The position numbers and the translations under genes were made by a program. From positions 186,001-250,000 of the forward strand of contig JADKAZ010000006.1 of assembly GCA_016719015.1 (NCBI GenBank): a DNA stretch of 64,000 nucleotides, written 5' to 3'. Position 1 is the first letter of the stretch, and each line of letters starts with the position of its first letter. Origin of the DNA: Chitinophagaceae bacterium (GTDB lineage Bacteria > Bacteroidota > Bacteroidia > Chitinophagales > Chitinophagaceae). This document shows, piece after piece, positions 1 to 10,359 of the stretch. The notes under the pieces are model-generated. The model was not told the DNA's origin. It did not search any database and worked only from the letters and a program-made list of their open reading frames with translations.

Positions 1-309
1 ATCTTCCACTTTTTTCAGGTAGCCGGAGAACCTGTTTTCGATAGCCGCTTTCTGAATTAGTAAATCTATTGCTGTGTTATGAATAAATTTTACGTTATAA
101 GCAGTCATCTTATCACCACGATCGGACAACTTCAATTGGAAACTAACTACATCCCCCAGGCGATAATGATGGGCTTTTTTGCTGCTGTCGGCAGCATTGG
201 TTTTAAAATTGACCGACTTTACTTTGTTAGAAGGGAGGTAATCAATAGTGGCGAAAAATTTGTCGTAGTTCACAAATGAAATTTTCCCTTTGAGCAATTT
301 TTCTTCCAT
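1..309 (-). CDS. Cold-shock-like (OB-fold) protein, partial at left edge
   Basis: An open frame runs from an ATG at 309 leftwards out of the window (103 codons visible). It begins MEEKLLKGKISFVNYDKFFA and has the cold-shock-domain layout: a GKISFVNYDKFFATI strand pair, a VKSVNFK strand, then GDVVSFQL and a final AYNVKF strand. This suggests nucleic-acid binding through an OB fold. The rest of the protein, and so its exact family, lies outside the window. The gene is divergent from the HD-domain gene at 478. The fold call is by motif resemblance only. Confidence 0.6.
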   Translation of the reverse strand, partial: MEEKLLKGKISFVNYDKFFATIDYLPSNKVKSVNFKTNAADSSKKAHHYRLGDVVSFQLKLSDRGDKMTAYNVKFIHNTAIDLLIQKAAIENRFSGYLKKVED

Positions 310-477
310 AGTCCTGAGTTTACCAAATGATTAGTAGCGACTGCAAAGGTATAGTCACCCATGAATATGATAGGCACTAATTCAGTTACTGGTGCAGTGC
401 CTGCTGAAGGGTTATTTCCAGGCAAATGAGCTCTCAATTTCAAAATCCACTTTATATTTAACCTCTAATTCAAAAAA

Positions 478-1080
478 ATGTCAACCCGTAATCTCGGCCG
501 TTCCACTTTTGGCGACCCCGGCAATGCCGGCAACCTGCTGACAATCGAAGAAGCCCATACCTTATTAAATGATTGGGTGCCCAATGAAAAACTCCGGTTG
601 CACATGAAGCAGGTAGCAGCCAATATGAAAGCATGGGCTACTGAAAAAGAAAAAGCCGATGAACAAACCGCTCTGAAATGGGAACTGGCCGGGCTACTGC
701 ATGATGCTGACTGGGAAAAATATCCGGATGACCATTGCCGCATTATTGTAGAAGAATTAGAAAGAAGAAATATTGATTCGGACGTTATCCATTGTATTGC
801 CTCTCACGGGCCAAAGGTATTTGGTGTGGAGCCGGTAAATAATATGGATAAAATGATTTATGCCATTGATGAACTCTCCGGCTTTATTCATGCTGTGGCA
901 CTTATCCGCCCCACCCTATATGATGGACTGGAAGTGAAAAGTGTAATGAAAAGATTAAAGACACCTTCCTTTGCTGCGCAGGTTAGCCGGGAGGATATAA
1001 CCGATGCTCTTTCAAGAATAGATATTACACTGGAAGAGCTGATCCAATTCATTATTGATCATCAGAAAACGGTTGTGTAA
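478..1080 (+). CDS. HD-domain phosphohydrolase-like protein
   Basis: A 200-residue HD-superfamily protein. The metal-binding set is visible: His42, the His75-Asp76 doublet in GLLHDADWEKYP, His110 in IASHG and Asp131 in YAIDELSG. This is the arrangement of small bacterial HD proteins that hydrolyse phosphate esters or nucleotides; the substrate cannot be read from sequence. The first 20 or so residues are not part of the HD fold, so a later start is possible, but the ATG at 478 follows an A-rich leader and is kept. It converges on galK with only 5 bases between stop codons. Confidence 0.75.
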   Translation: MSTRNLGRSTFGDPGNAGNLLTIEEAHTLLNDWVPNEKLRLHMKQVAANMKAWATEKEKADEQTALKWELAGLLHDADWEKYPDDHCRIIVEELERRNIDSDVIHCIASHGPKVFGVEPVNNMDKMIYAIDELSGFIHAVALIRPTLYDGLEVKSVMKRLKTPSFAAQVSREDITDALSRIDITLEELIQFIIDHQKTVV

Positions 1081-1085
1081 CTAGA

Positions 1086-2243
1086 TTAACTGATCAGCGA
1101 AGTACCGTCTTCTATTTGTACCACATAAGCTTTCAATTCTTTCCCTGATTCATGGTGGTATTTTTCAGTAACGCTTTGTATCAAAGTGTCAACGCCATTT
1201 ATTTCCACAATATTAATAGTGCAGCCACCAAAGCCACCTCCCATCATTCTGGCACCTACAACTGCTGGCATATTTTTTACGGCCTCCACTAAAAAATCAA
1301 GTTCCTTACAACTTACCCCGTACTGTTCACTCAGGCCTATATGTGTGGCAAACATTTTTTCTCCAAATGCTGTAAGATTTCCATTCAATAAATCGATACA
1401 CCCTTCCTGTACCCTTATATTTTCTTCCACTACATACCTGCAGCGGTGGTATATAATCGTATCCTGATTAATACACTCCTCAATCATGCTTAACGAAACA
1501 TCCCGGAGGCTTTCCACATGGGGATATCGTTTTTTAATTTCCGCTACCCCGCTTTCACATTGACTCCGCCGTACATTATACTCTGTGGAGGCAAGAGAAT
1601 GTTTTACCTGTGAATCCAGTAAAACGATTTTATATCCATCAAGCTTAAGAGGGAAATATTCATACGCCAACGACCGGCAATCCAGCCGGATCACATTATC
1701 TTTTTTTCCAAACAGGCTTGCAAACTGATCCATGATGCCGCATTTTACACCGGCAAATTCATGCTCAGCCAGCTGCGCAATTTTGGCCAGTTCAATTCTT
1801 TCAATGCCAAAAGCAAAAAGCTCATTCAGTGCAAAAGCTGCTGCACATTCAACGGCAGCAGATGAGGACAGCCCCGCTCCTAATGGCACATCACCATAAA
1901 TGGATAGTTTAAAACCCAAAACAGGATGTTCCCGTTTTATTAATTGGTCAACAACTCCCAATATATAAGTTGACCAATGACCGGGTACCGGCTTAATATC
2001 TGCGATTTTGATTTCAACGGATTCATTAAAATCAACTGAATGAAGAAAAATTATCTCCTCATCATTTTTTTCAATAGTCACATACACGGCTTTGTCGATA
2101 GCTGCGGGTAATACAAACCCATTGTTATAATCTGTATGTTCACCAATAAGATTAATTCTGCCCGGCGATCTAACAATAAGAGTATTGCTTGTTATAAAGG
2201 GCTCAAGTTGTACGGGAATCGGATACTGTTTTGTTCCTGTCAT
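1086..2243 (-). CDS. galK: Galactokinase
   Basis: A 385-residue GHMP kinase that phosphorylates galactose to galactose-1-phosphate with ATP (Leloir pathway, cytoplasm). The galactokinase signature GRINLIGEHTDY is at residues 29-40, the GHMP ATP-binding motif PLGAGLSSSAA at about 120-130, and the third motif MMGGGFGGCT near the C-terminus. The length is normal for the family. It lies just downstream of the starch-utilisation genes in the same direction but beyond a terminator-like hairpin at about 2361, so it may be transcribed only by read-through or from its own promoter. No galM, galT or galactose transporter is seen next to it. Confidence 0.95.
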   Translation of the reverse strand: MTGTKQYPIPVQLEPFITSNTLIVRSPGRINLIGEHTDYNNGFVLPAAIDKAVYVTIEKNDEEIIFLHSVDFNESVEIKIADIKPVPGHWSTYILGVVDQLIKREHPVLGFKLSIYGDVPLGAGLSSSAAVECAAAFALNELFAFGIERIELAKIAQLAEHEFAGVKCGIMDQFASLFGKKDNVIRLDCRSLAYEYFPLKLDGYKIVLLDSQVKHSLASTEYNVRRSQCESGVAEIKKRYPHVESLRDVSLSMIEECINQDTIIYHRCRYVVEENIRVQEGCIDLLNGNLTAFGEKMFATHIGLSEQYGVSCKELDFLVEAVKNMPAVVGARMMGGGFGGCTINIVEINGVDTLIQSVTEKYHHESGKELKAYVVQIEDGTSLIS

Positions 2244-2360
2244 TATTTATCCAAGATTTAGTCTTTACCTCATCATACACTTGCAGCAGTTCATTGCTTT
2301 TCCATCATTGTCAAAAATTTTCTCTCAATTACTCAACGGATTTCACCTACAAGTACAAAA

Positions 2361-2393
2361 AAAGAGCTGTCCATTTTCAACGAACAGCTCTTT
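2361..2393 (-). terminator. Rho-independent terminator after the SusE/F-like gene
   Basis: A 10-bp inverted repeat (AAAGAGCTGT at 2361-2370 and ACAGCTCTTT at 2384-2393) is followed on the minus strand by a run of T. It sits about 20 bases past the stop of the SusE/F-like gene and upstream of galK. Confidence 0.75.
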
Positions 2394-2412
2394 GTAATTA
2401 AAAAAATTATAG

Positions 2413-4224
2413 TTAATTAATAGTTACCGTTTGTGTATGTTCATTCAAAGTTATAGTATACGAACCTGTTGTAGTGGGAGTTTTAAAATTATCACTTCCA
2501 TCCCATTTAATTGATCGTGGCGTTCCGGTAGCCGTACTGCCACCGCTATTATCTTCGTAATCAAAAGCACCCCAATCATTTCCTGAAAGGAATTTAATCT
2601 CTTTGTTAGCAATTAACGTCAGTGTGATAGTCCACACGCCGTTTCCGCTATAGGTCATTTGAGGAGATGCGCCGGGGTTCCAATCTGGAACGCCTTGCAT
2701 GCCATTTCCAACAACTCTCATTTCTGAAGCGGGGCTTTGTTCAAACTTAACTTGTTGCCCGTTTGTGCCATCCCAAATAACCCTTGAACGTGGTGTTGCT
2801 GCAGCTCTCAGATTAGGATCACCACCATCATAGTTTAGATTGCCACTACCTGCATCTCCCCACCAACGATCCTCTTTAATACCAAATGTCCATGCCGGTC
2901 CAGCTGAACCGTCGTGTAATTTAAACTCCTCGCCAGCATTAGAATTTGTAACAATAATAAATTTGTTTCTATTTACATAGCCACCATAGGTGGGTGATGA
3001 GGGATTCCATCCTTGCATGGCGCCAACAATACCCACCTGTTTTTGCTGAACATATGCCATATTATTCTCTACATCCAAAGTTAAGCGGTAGATGCCGCTG
3101 CTGCCGATAACAAAATTTCCTCCCTGATTATAGCCAGTAGAAAATCCTACTCCGCTGGTCCCATTGTTCCCAAATCCTGAACCCCAATCCCCTTTTACCT
3201 TAAAGAATTTAAATTCATCGCCTGCGTTCAACTTAACATATGCGTAAAACACTTTGCCAAAACGATCTGTTTTTTTGTCGGTGATTATCTCCCAGGGAGT
3301 ATTAATATCCCAACCGGTAAAGTTTCCTACTATATAAAATTTGATTTGGCGGAGAATAAATAAATCGTTCATGTAATCCGCCTGTTGCTTCCAGGTGCCG
3401 GAAGTAGCTACAACGGTCCATTTAAGATTGGCCTGAACACTTAAATCTGCATAGCCATGATTAGCCAATGAATCGCTGAGTCCTTTAGTGGTAACGGTTA
3501 ACACACTATCAGCACCGCTATTATCAGACGCTATCGAAAATAAAGTCTGTGTACTCCAGTTAATAGGTAACTCTTTTCCATTAGCATCCAGTTTTCTTTC
3601 CGCAAACAATACCCGGTAAGTTACTGCCGGTCCACCTGTTGCAGGTTTTGATTTTGTCCAGTTGAATTTTATTAAATCAGTAGTTGAAACAGGATTTATT
3701 TCCATTGGAGTAATGGTAGGAACAGGGCCTAACAACACAAATGGAGAGGCACCATCTTTCATCCGGGTGATAGAAATATTAAAGACATCGGTAGAACGAA
3801 TTTTTACACTTCCATTATCTGATGTGACACTCCATATAAAATCAGTTGCAACACCAGCTGCTATTCCTTTTGCAGCAAGTGCATCATCAATTTGCTTTTG
3901 GGTAAGGGTTAGTGTGGTGGCAGTACCCGCAACATCAGATGGTATCTCGAGGGCTGGCGCATCAAGGGTACCTCCGGTCTTTAGAGCAGCAATCCACTTA
4001 TAAGTAGGCGCAGTGGCAAGGCCTGGCGTAGATGCTGTCCATGTTATAGTAACAGTGGCATTTGGAGTAGCCGCATTCAATAACAGTTTTGTTCCTGAAG
4101 AAGGGGTCCTTAATGCGAAATTGACTAATCCTTCTCCCGTAGGGGTGATTCCTTCAAAATTGGCTTTTTTACAACCACCCAGTATTATTACTGCGGCTGA
4201 AAGTATAAAGATAAATTTTTTCAT
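2413..4224 (-). CDS. SusE/SusF-like outer-membrane starch-binding lipoprotein
   Basis: About 603 residues from the ATG at 4224, chosen because it directly starts a lipoprotein signal peptide (MKKFIFILSAAVIILGGCKK). The reading frame extends a few codons further upstream without support. The N-terminal half holds SusE-type immunoglobulin-like domains (TVTITWTASTPG; FNWTKSKPATGG). The C-terminal half has three successive carbohydrate-binding-like modules with tryptophan-rich openings (FYIVGNFTGWD, VGIVGAMQGWN, MRVVGNGMQGVPDWNPG). The expected role is surface capture of starch or maltodextrin for the SusC/SusD pair encoded upstream. It is the last gene of the Sus block before a terminator. SusE and SusF cannot be told apart from sequence alone. 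Confidence 0.85.
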   Translation of the reverse strand: MKKFIFILSAAVIILGGCKKANFEGITPTGEGLVNFALRTPSSGTKLLLNAATPNATVTITWTASTPGLATAPTYKWIAALKTGGTLDAPALEIPSDVAGTATTLTLTQKQIDDALAAKGIAAGVATDFIWSVTSDNGSVKIRSTDVFNISITRMKDGASPFVLLGPVPTITPMEINPVSTTDLIKFNWTKSKPATGGPAVTYRVLFAERKLDANGKELPINWSTQTLFSIASDNSGADSVLTVTTKGLSDSLANHGYADLSVQANLKWTVVATSGTWKQQADYMNDLFILRQIKFYIVGNFTGWDINTPWEIITDKKTDRFGKVFYAYVKLNAGDEFKFFKVKGDWGSGFGNNGTSGVGFSTGYNQGGNFVIGSSGIYRLTLDVENNMAYVQQKQVGIVGAMQGWNPSSPTYGGYVNRNKFIIVTNSNAGEEFKLHDGSAGPAWTFGIKEDRWWGDAGSGNLNYDGGDPNLRAAATPRSRVIWDGTNGQQVKFEQSPASEMRVVGNGMQGVPDWNPGASPQMTYSGNGVWTITLTLIANKEIKFLSGNDWGAFDYEDNSGGSTATGTPRSIKWDGSDNFKTPTTTGSYTITLNEHTQTVTIN

Positions 4225-4258
4225 TCTTATAGTTTTATACGTTTGATACAAAACAGGA

Positions 4259-5017
4259 TTACTGCATTGTTGTGAATGTTACTTCTGATTCGGAGGAGGT
4301 TACTGAAATAGTAGCACCGCCCGTATCCAGTAAGGTGCCGTTGAACTTATACTTGAATTTGAATAGCTTCCTTCCAGCACCCGGCGTAAATGATAGAGAA
4401 GGTATATAAGTAGCACTCCAGATCGTTTCACCTGTTTTTCTTACAGCAATAGTTAATGGTGAACCGACATTGTTTCCAGCATCATCAATCATGGTAATTG
4501 TGGCAGTAGTTGGAGTCATTCTTTGCTCATTAGTGGTAACACCATAGGCTTTATCAAAGTTTACAGTAACCACATCATCTGCTCCGACTTTGCCCGGAAA
4601 AACCCGCAACATGGTTGGGACAAAAACAAGTGGATCAAAATTGAAAGGGCCCTGGTCGGGGGTTTGTGCTGAACCATCCTTCTTCTTTACCAAAAATCTG
4701 AAATTGGTAAAGGCGGCAGGTGGAAGACCGTACAATAAGGTGGCGGTGAAGGTGAAACTCCACTTGTTTGTTCCTGCCGCTGTCATTCTTGCGGCGTCTG
4801 GAGAATTGGTCCAGCTGGTATTTAGCGGACTATCCCCTGCATTTCCCCATAACCAGATATAAGCTTCGGTAGCGCCGGCCATACCTGTTCCGGTTACATC
4901 ATAGGTTAATGTAATCTGATCCTCTGCCGTAAATGTAGAAGGAGAGAAAACCGGGTTTTGTGCCTTTGTAAAAAAGGCCGCACTAATAAAAAGTGTAAGA
5001 AATAATAGCTTCTTCAT
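4259..5017 (-). CDS. Secreted accessory protein of the Sus locus, function unknown
   Basis: 252 residues with a clear cleavable signal peptide (MKKLLFLTLFISAAFFTKAQ) and no lipobox cysteine, so it is probably periplasmic or secreted. The body appears all-beta, with two immunoglobulin-like parts: residues about 22-130 (ITLTYDVTGTGMAG, WSFTFTATLLYG, FRFLVKKKDG) and about 140-250 (DDVVTVNFDKAYG, ETIWSATYIPSL). The first resembles CBM-type folds that bind glucans. Genes of this sort accompany DUF5004 and SusE genes in Bacteroidota starch loci. Starch binding is inferred from context only. Confidence 0.6.
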   Translation of the reverse strand: MKKLLFLTLFISAAFFTKAQNPVFSPSTFTAEDQITLTYDVTGTGMAGATEAYIWLWGNAGDSPLNTSWTNSPDAARMTAAGTNKWSFTFTATLLYGLPPAAFTNFRFLVKKKDGSAQTPDQGPFNFDPLVFVPTMLRVFPGKVGADDVVTVNFDKAYGVTTNEQRMTPTTATITMIDDAGNNVGSPLTIAVRKTGETIWSATYIPSLSFTPGAGRKLFKFKYKFNGTLLDTGGATISVTSSESEVTFTTMQ

Positions 5018-5033
5018 ATAGCAATAGATTTAA

Positions 5034-5540
5034 TTATTGTTTTGCAAATTCGTAACTGTAAGAAATCACCACCTTTCCGGTGGCTGCTTCTTTCCTTTCT
5101 ACTTTTACTTTCAGTGTATTGGAAGCAGCAACAGGATAGCCTCCCAAGGTGACAACTTCCGAAGTGGCGCCGCTACTAAGGGTGATATTCTTCGGTTGCT
5201 GAGCATCATCAACAGTCCAGGTACCACTGGTCAATTTAATAATTTTAGGAGAGGCTCCGGGTATTGTTGTAAATGTGCCCGGCGCACCTGCATTCAGGGT
5301 CAGGGTCAATTTGAAATCGGTATAAGGGAACAAGTTGGTAATATCTAGTTCTTTAAAAGGGAACCCCTTTGCTTTTGCCGCTTCATCTACCTGTGTTGCT
5401 TTTGTAAGCTTCCAGGTACCTTCTAAGGAAGAAAGAATATTTCGTTGTTCACCAATTTCTTTATGAGCCACTGGAGTACAGGCTGCAAAAAAAACAGCGG
5501 CAGACAGTACCAGTAAACTTTTTTTCAAACCTATTTTCAT
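5034..5540 (-). CDS. DUF5004-like lipoprotein
   Basis: A 168-residue lipoprotein (MKIGLKKSLLVLSAAVFFAACT, cysteine at the lipobox). After the signal comes a lipocalin-like beta barrel pattern starting with the typical SLEGTWKLTKATQVD strand and ending in VVISYSYEF. This matches my recollection of the DUF5004 family found in Bacteroidota SusCD loci; the family name is from memory, not a search. It sits between susD and the secreted accessory gene with about 20-base gaps, so one transcript is likely. Its molecular role is unknown. Confidence 0.65.
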   Translation of the reverse strand: MKIGLKKSLLVLSAAVFFAACTPVAHKEIGEQRNILSSLEGTWKLTKATQVDEAAKAKGFPFKELDITNLFPYTDFKLTLTLNAGAPGTFTTIPGASPKIIKLTSGTWTVDDAQQPKNITLSSGATSEVVTLGGYPVAASNTLKVKVERKEAATGKVVISYSYEFAKQ

Positions 5541-5559
5541 AACTGATTATTTTAAATGT

Positions 5560-6948
5560 TTAGAAACAACCACCTTCTATATTCATGATAAATGCAGTAT
5601 TCGCATCATTTTCCGCTTTAGGGAACTGAAGTATAAATCCATTACAATTCCATAAAGAACCACGTCTATCAACATTGGTACCACTTCTTGCGCCAATACG
5701 TTTTATTTCCTGTGTCCGGTTTCCTTCACCCACTAATTCTAATTCTCTCTCGGTACGGGCAGCAGCAATTACTGCCGCAGCAGATGCATTTAAAGGAAGA
5801 TTGAAAGCAGTACTACCGTACGCCCTTGTCATTACCTGGTTAATATCGCCGATGGCAACTGCAAGATTGGAGCCACCTGTTTCTGCGCCTGCTTCAGCCC
5901 TTATTAATTTCATTTCTGTTAAATGAACGATCGGCAAAGCAAAATTGTTGAGATTATATTTAGTCAGGAGATTAAATCCTGCTTGCAACGTAGTGCTATA
6001 CCAAGCCGCTTTCCTTAGATCTGAAGCTCTGGCAGTAGCAATAGCATAATATTGATCAGTAAACCGGAAATTTGGTAACCCGGCGTCGGATTTAAAAGCA
6101 CCTCTTAATTCACCTGCCGGTCTGAATCCATTTACATCGTCTGCTATAACTAAAATACCTTCATTGCTTAAACCCAGGGAAAATCTGTTTGAGAACCCTG
6201 CATCCATTGTAAACTTATTGCTGGCGATAACCTCATTCGCAAACTTGTATGCGTTTACAAAATCATTTTGCTGGAAATACACCTTGGCTAAAAAAGCTTT
6301 GGCCGCCCATTTGGTGGCAGAATAAAATTTGCCATTGGTAGTTACATCAGGCAATAAAGCATCTGCAGAGCTAAGGTCAGCAATAATCTGGGTATAAACC
6401 TGGGCAACCGTTGAACGTGGTTGTGAGGTTAAATCAAGTGCGGTTCTTAAGGGAATTCCTAGATGAGAATTATCCGCGGAGTACCCCCAGGGTTGAGCAA
6501 AAAGACGAACCAATTCAAAATTGGCTATCCCACGAAACAGCTTTGCTTCTCCTTCAATCAAATTCCGTTGAGAAGTAGCCAGGTCAAGCCGGGCCAAAAC
6601 TTTATTTGCCCTTGCTATAATTTCATATCCTTTTGAATAAAAGCCATCCCTTGTACCACCAAAAATCGAGTTTTGTCTTTTATATATTTCTGAATAATCT
6701 CCGGTAAAAAACTCTCCCCTGTACTGATCACCCAACAATTCATTCATAATTTGTAAGCGGCCACCATAAAAAGCAGCATCTGCTAACAATGTATAAATAC
6801 CATTGGAAAAGGCTTGCAGGTCAGCTTCTGTTTTCAATGCTTGTTCTTCATTTAGCTGACCTTCTGGTGGTCTTTCCAGAAATTTTTTACAGGAGCTAAT
6901 GTTGAACACCAATAGTGCCAGTAGTGTTATTTTTATAAATTGTTTCAT
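5560..6948 (-). CDS. susD: SusD/RagB-family nutrient-binding lipoprotein
   Basis: 462 residues, lipoprotein signal MKQFIKITLLALLVFNISSC followed by the usual KKFLERPPEGQLNEEQALKT opening of SusD proteins. TPR-like helices (FRGIANFELVRLFAQPWG, WAAKAFLAKVYFQQNDF) and the C-terminal RTERELELVGEGNR stretch are standard. It caps the SusC barrel and presents oligosaccharide to it. It lies 22 bases downstream of the SusC gene. The frame is intact, unlike its SusC partner. Starch or maltodextrin as ligand is inferred from the linked amylase and SusE/F-like gene. Confidence 0.92.
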   Translation of the reverse strand: MKQFIKITLLALLVFNISSCKKFLERPPEGQLNEEQALKTEADLQAFSNGIYTLLADAAFYGGRLQIMNELLGDQYRGEFFTGDYSEIYKRQNSIFGGTRDGFYSKGYEIIARANKVLARLDLATSQRNLIEGEAKLFRGIANFELVRLFAQPWGYSADNSHLGIPLRTALDLTSQPRSTVAQVYTQIIADLSSADALLPDVTTNGKFYSATKWAAKAFLAKVYFQQNDFVNAYKFANEVIASNKFTMDAGFSNRFSLGLSNEGILVIADDVNGFRPAGELRGAFKSDAGLPNFRFTDQYYAIATARASDLRKAAWYSTTLQAGFNLLTKYNLNNFALPIVHLTEMKLIRAEAGAETGGSNLAVAIGDINQVMTRAYGSTAFNLPLNASAAAVIAAARTERELELVGEGNRTQEIKRIGARSGTNVDRRGSLWNCNGFILQFPKAENDANTAFIMNIEGGCF

Positions 6949-6970
6949 ATATAAGCAATTATAATTTTAA

Positions 6971-9900
6971 TTAAAATCCAAGGTTTATGCCAAACACAAA
7001 TGTTTTCTGTGTAGGCGCCGTCAGGTAAGTTACGTTCGGGCTTAAGTTTCTATCCTGGGGATTTTCAAAATCTCTTGTAATTTCCGGATCACCACCTGGA
7101 TACTTAGTAAACGTCAGCAGGTTGGAACCTGATAGATAAAACTTAAGTGATCTTATTTTCAATTTATCTAATGTTGTCCTGGATAAAGAATACCCGAGGC
7201 TTAATTCCCTCAACCGCAAGTAACTTGCATCATGTAAGAACATCGTTGAGTTAAACTGATCTTCACTGGGGAGACCCGGATAATTAGTGGCATCTGTCGT
7301 TAAACGGGGATATCTCGCCACATCACCTGGTTTTGTCCATCTGTCATAAAAATCTTCTCTGAAATTCCAGTTCTTTTTGGAAACACCCATGAATTGGTAC
7401 TTACCGGAGTTGTCATAGATATTACCGCCTATAACATAGGTAAATAAAACAGAGAGATCAAACCCTTTATATTCTGCGGCAGTATTGAAACCACCGATAT
7501 AATCAGGCATTACACTACCGGCAAACACACGATGATCCAGAGAGAATGTTTTGGTTTGTTTACCAGCTTTATCTAGCCAGATAGGTAAACCATCAGCAGG
7601 ATCCACTCCATAATACCGTACCAGGTAGTTAACACCCAATGGCAATCCTTTAACTACACGGGTATCATTGGTTCCACCGCTCACCGCATCTGGACCTAAT
7701 TCCCAACCGAGTACTTCATTATAATTTCTTGAAATATTACCGCCTACTGACCATTTGATTGTGGGCTTGGATATAATTCTGTAGTTAAGGCTTAATTCCA
7801 ATCCTTCATTTAATACTCTGCTTTCGGAAAGATTCCTGTTAATATTTGGAACACCTGTTGAAGGTGATAGACCAGGGCTCAAAATTGTAGAAGTTGTTTG
7901 CTTATTATAATAAGCTAACTCACCAGTCAATTTACTTCCAAACAATGCAAACTCTACTGCAACATCCACATTTTGTAATTGCTCCCATCCTAAATCAGGA
8001 TTACCAATATTGTTGAGGTATAAAGTAGGATTGCCGTTATACGACGTGCCGCCTTGTCTGTAATTATCGTAATAGTTTCCAGAACCGATACTGGCATTAC
8101 CCACAATACCAAAGCTGGCTCTTAGTTTAAGAAAATTGATAAATTTAATATTCTTAATAAAATCTTCTTCACTCAATGTCCATGCAGCAGAGGCGGCCGG
8201 GAAAAACCATGCTTGTTGTTGGGGCCGAATTTTGAAGATCCATCTATCCGTGCCGTCAACTGTAAAGCAATTTTATCTTTATAGGAATAATTGATACGGC
8301 TAAAGAAACTATTAAAAGTGTACTCGCCATCGGCTTTTTCGGTTGCCTGTGGGGGTGTTTGTGATTCTCTTTGCTGAATAAAAAAGTCCCTGCGTTTTTT
8401 ATAAGTGTCAGGGTTTTTCCAGAATGGTTCATTTGCAAACTGACCTATTTCAAAAAGATAACTTTTCTGAACATACTCATTAGCTTCCACACCCAATAAG
8501 AAATTGAACTTATGGTTGTCACCAATATTTTTGAGATAGTTGACAGTTACATTTCCATTTTTATTGGTTCCCCAATAAGGAAAAGCTTTTGCATAGCCGG
8601 AATCCGGGTTATTAATCCAATTAGCTGTTTCGAAAATATTATCCAACCCTTTTATATACTCGATAGAACCGTTTGCCCTTACAAATAAATTCTTAATGGG
8701 CTGGTACTCGAATGAAAGACCGCCGATATAGCGTTCATTTACTTCCCTCCTTTTAGTTTCCTGTATTTTTCTTACCGGATTCGCACCGTTCACAAAATAA
8801 GACCCATCGGGGTTATACGGTGTGTAGAAAGGCAAAGCACTACTCATGGCATCACCAATACCACCATCCCAGGCTGCAGATACTCTTTTATTAGTACCTC
8901 TGTTATATCCTGAATTAAGCGACACTTTTAAATTGTGAAGAATTTTATAGTCCATATTCAACCTTGCACTAAGTCGCTGATAGCTGTTTGTTTTTATATA
9001 TCCTTCATTATTGCTATAAGAAAGATTAGCAAATGTTTTCAGCTTATCCGTACCCTGAGTCATACTTAAATTATGCTCATTAATGAAACCAACCTGTGTT
9101 AACAAATCCCACCAGTCTGTATTATTTGGGCTGGCAGTAGCAAATGTATATCCACCGGGTAGATCTGCCTGCCCAACTTTACCATCGTTTTGCCAAGCTT
9201 CTTGTCTCAATTGTAACCACTCTGTGGTATTGGCGAATTGTTGTCTTTTAGCATAAGTGGCAGCTCCCATACGGGTTGAATAATTAAAAGTCATTTTACC
9301 GCTCTTACCCCTTTTAGTGGTTATTAATACCACACCGTTAGCGCCTCTTGATCCATAAATACCAGTTGCACCGGCATCTTTCAAAATTTCTATTGATTCA
9401 ATATCTGATGGGTTGATTGATGCCAACGGGTTTTGGTTCATAGCTCCCCCATTACCCCTCGCAAACTGATCGGAGATGATAGGAATTCCATCCACGACAT
9501 ATAAAGGATCTCCACTGGCAGAAATAGAACCTATACCACGGATACGTATAACTGCACCAGATCCTGCCAGACCATTCCCCTGCAAAACTTGCACACCCGG
9601 GGCCTTCCCTGCAATGCAGATTCAAAGCTTGGTGATACAATGGTATTTAATTTGTCTCCGCTTACTTTAGTGATGGCACCTGTTACTTCCCGGCGACGCT
9701 GAGTACCATAACCTATAACCACTACTTCATTCAATGTGGTGTTGGTAGCTATTAGTATTACATCAACAGTAGTTTTTCCTGCAATCGAAATTTCCTGTGC
9801 AGCAAATCCCACAGATGTAATTACTAATTCATTTACAGAAGCTGGCAATGAAATGCTGTAGGAGCCATCAGCATTTGACTGGACAGCAACTCTCGTTCCT

Positions 9901-10055
9901 TTACCAGAAATACTCACCCCGGGCATACCTGCACCATCTTTTGAATCGGTGATTTTACCTGTAATTGTTTTGTTTTGTGCTAAGGCAACTTGAGATACAA
10001 GTGCCAGCATAATAAGACCGAAGGCCTTAATTAATTTTTGGAAGGACATAAGCAA
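6971..10055 (-). CDS. susC: SusC/RagA-family TonB-dependent receptor (two frameshifts)
   Basis: Three overlapping open frames (10055-9531, 9594-8173, 8176-6971) join into one protein of about 1,028 residues, the normal SusC length. The order is signal peptide (ending VSQVALAQ), a carboxypeptidase-regulatory-like domain (ITGKITDSKDGAGMPGVSI), the plug (YVVDGIPI), then the 22-strand barrel ending in FVFGINLGF. The first break is at about 9602-9605, where one C appears to be missing and ALQGRAPGVQVLQ is interrupted. The second is at 8202-8206, where a run of five A replaces the expected six, inside GFFPAASAAWTLSEEDF. Both are at homopolymers. Adding two bases gives exactly 1,029 codons. It imports oligosaccharides using TonB energy. 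Confidence 0.93.
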
Positions 10056-10359
10056 TCATTAAATTTTTAAGCAATCAATTTCAAACACACATTATGTATA
10101 AAAGACACATTTAAATGTGTATTAAACACACAATATTAATGCAATTTTAACTTTTCACAAATTTTATTTTGCCTTCTGGATGACAATTTTCAACATTTCG
10201 AACAAAAAAGAATCTGCTGTTTAATTAATCTTCTAATATTCAATAGAAAACATAAAACACTTTATTCTTTACCCCGGTAAATCAGGAGGAACCTGGCAAA
10301 TAAGAGCTGGTTCAAGCTAGCTTTTAGCCTTTCGAATACAGTTGTCTCTGCCAGCATTA
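10056..10359. promoter_or_regulatory. susC upstream region with palindrome and flanking direct repeats
   Basis: This 304-base gap between the regulator stop and the susC start has no gene. It contains a perfect 16-bp palindrome, ACACATTTAAATGTGT, at 10105-10120, flanked by two copies of AAACACACA (10083-10091 and 10124-10132). The palindrome is about 50 bases upstream of the susC ATG, a position suited to an operator for the neighbouring Nudix-type regulator. The binding assignment is inference. Confidence 0.5.

Noticed and set aside
79..279. Plus-strand open frame at the left edge
   Set aside because: It is antisense to the partial cold-shock-like gene and has no protein-like features.
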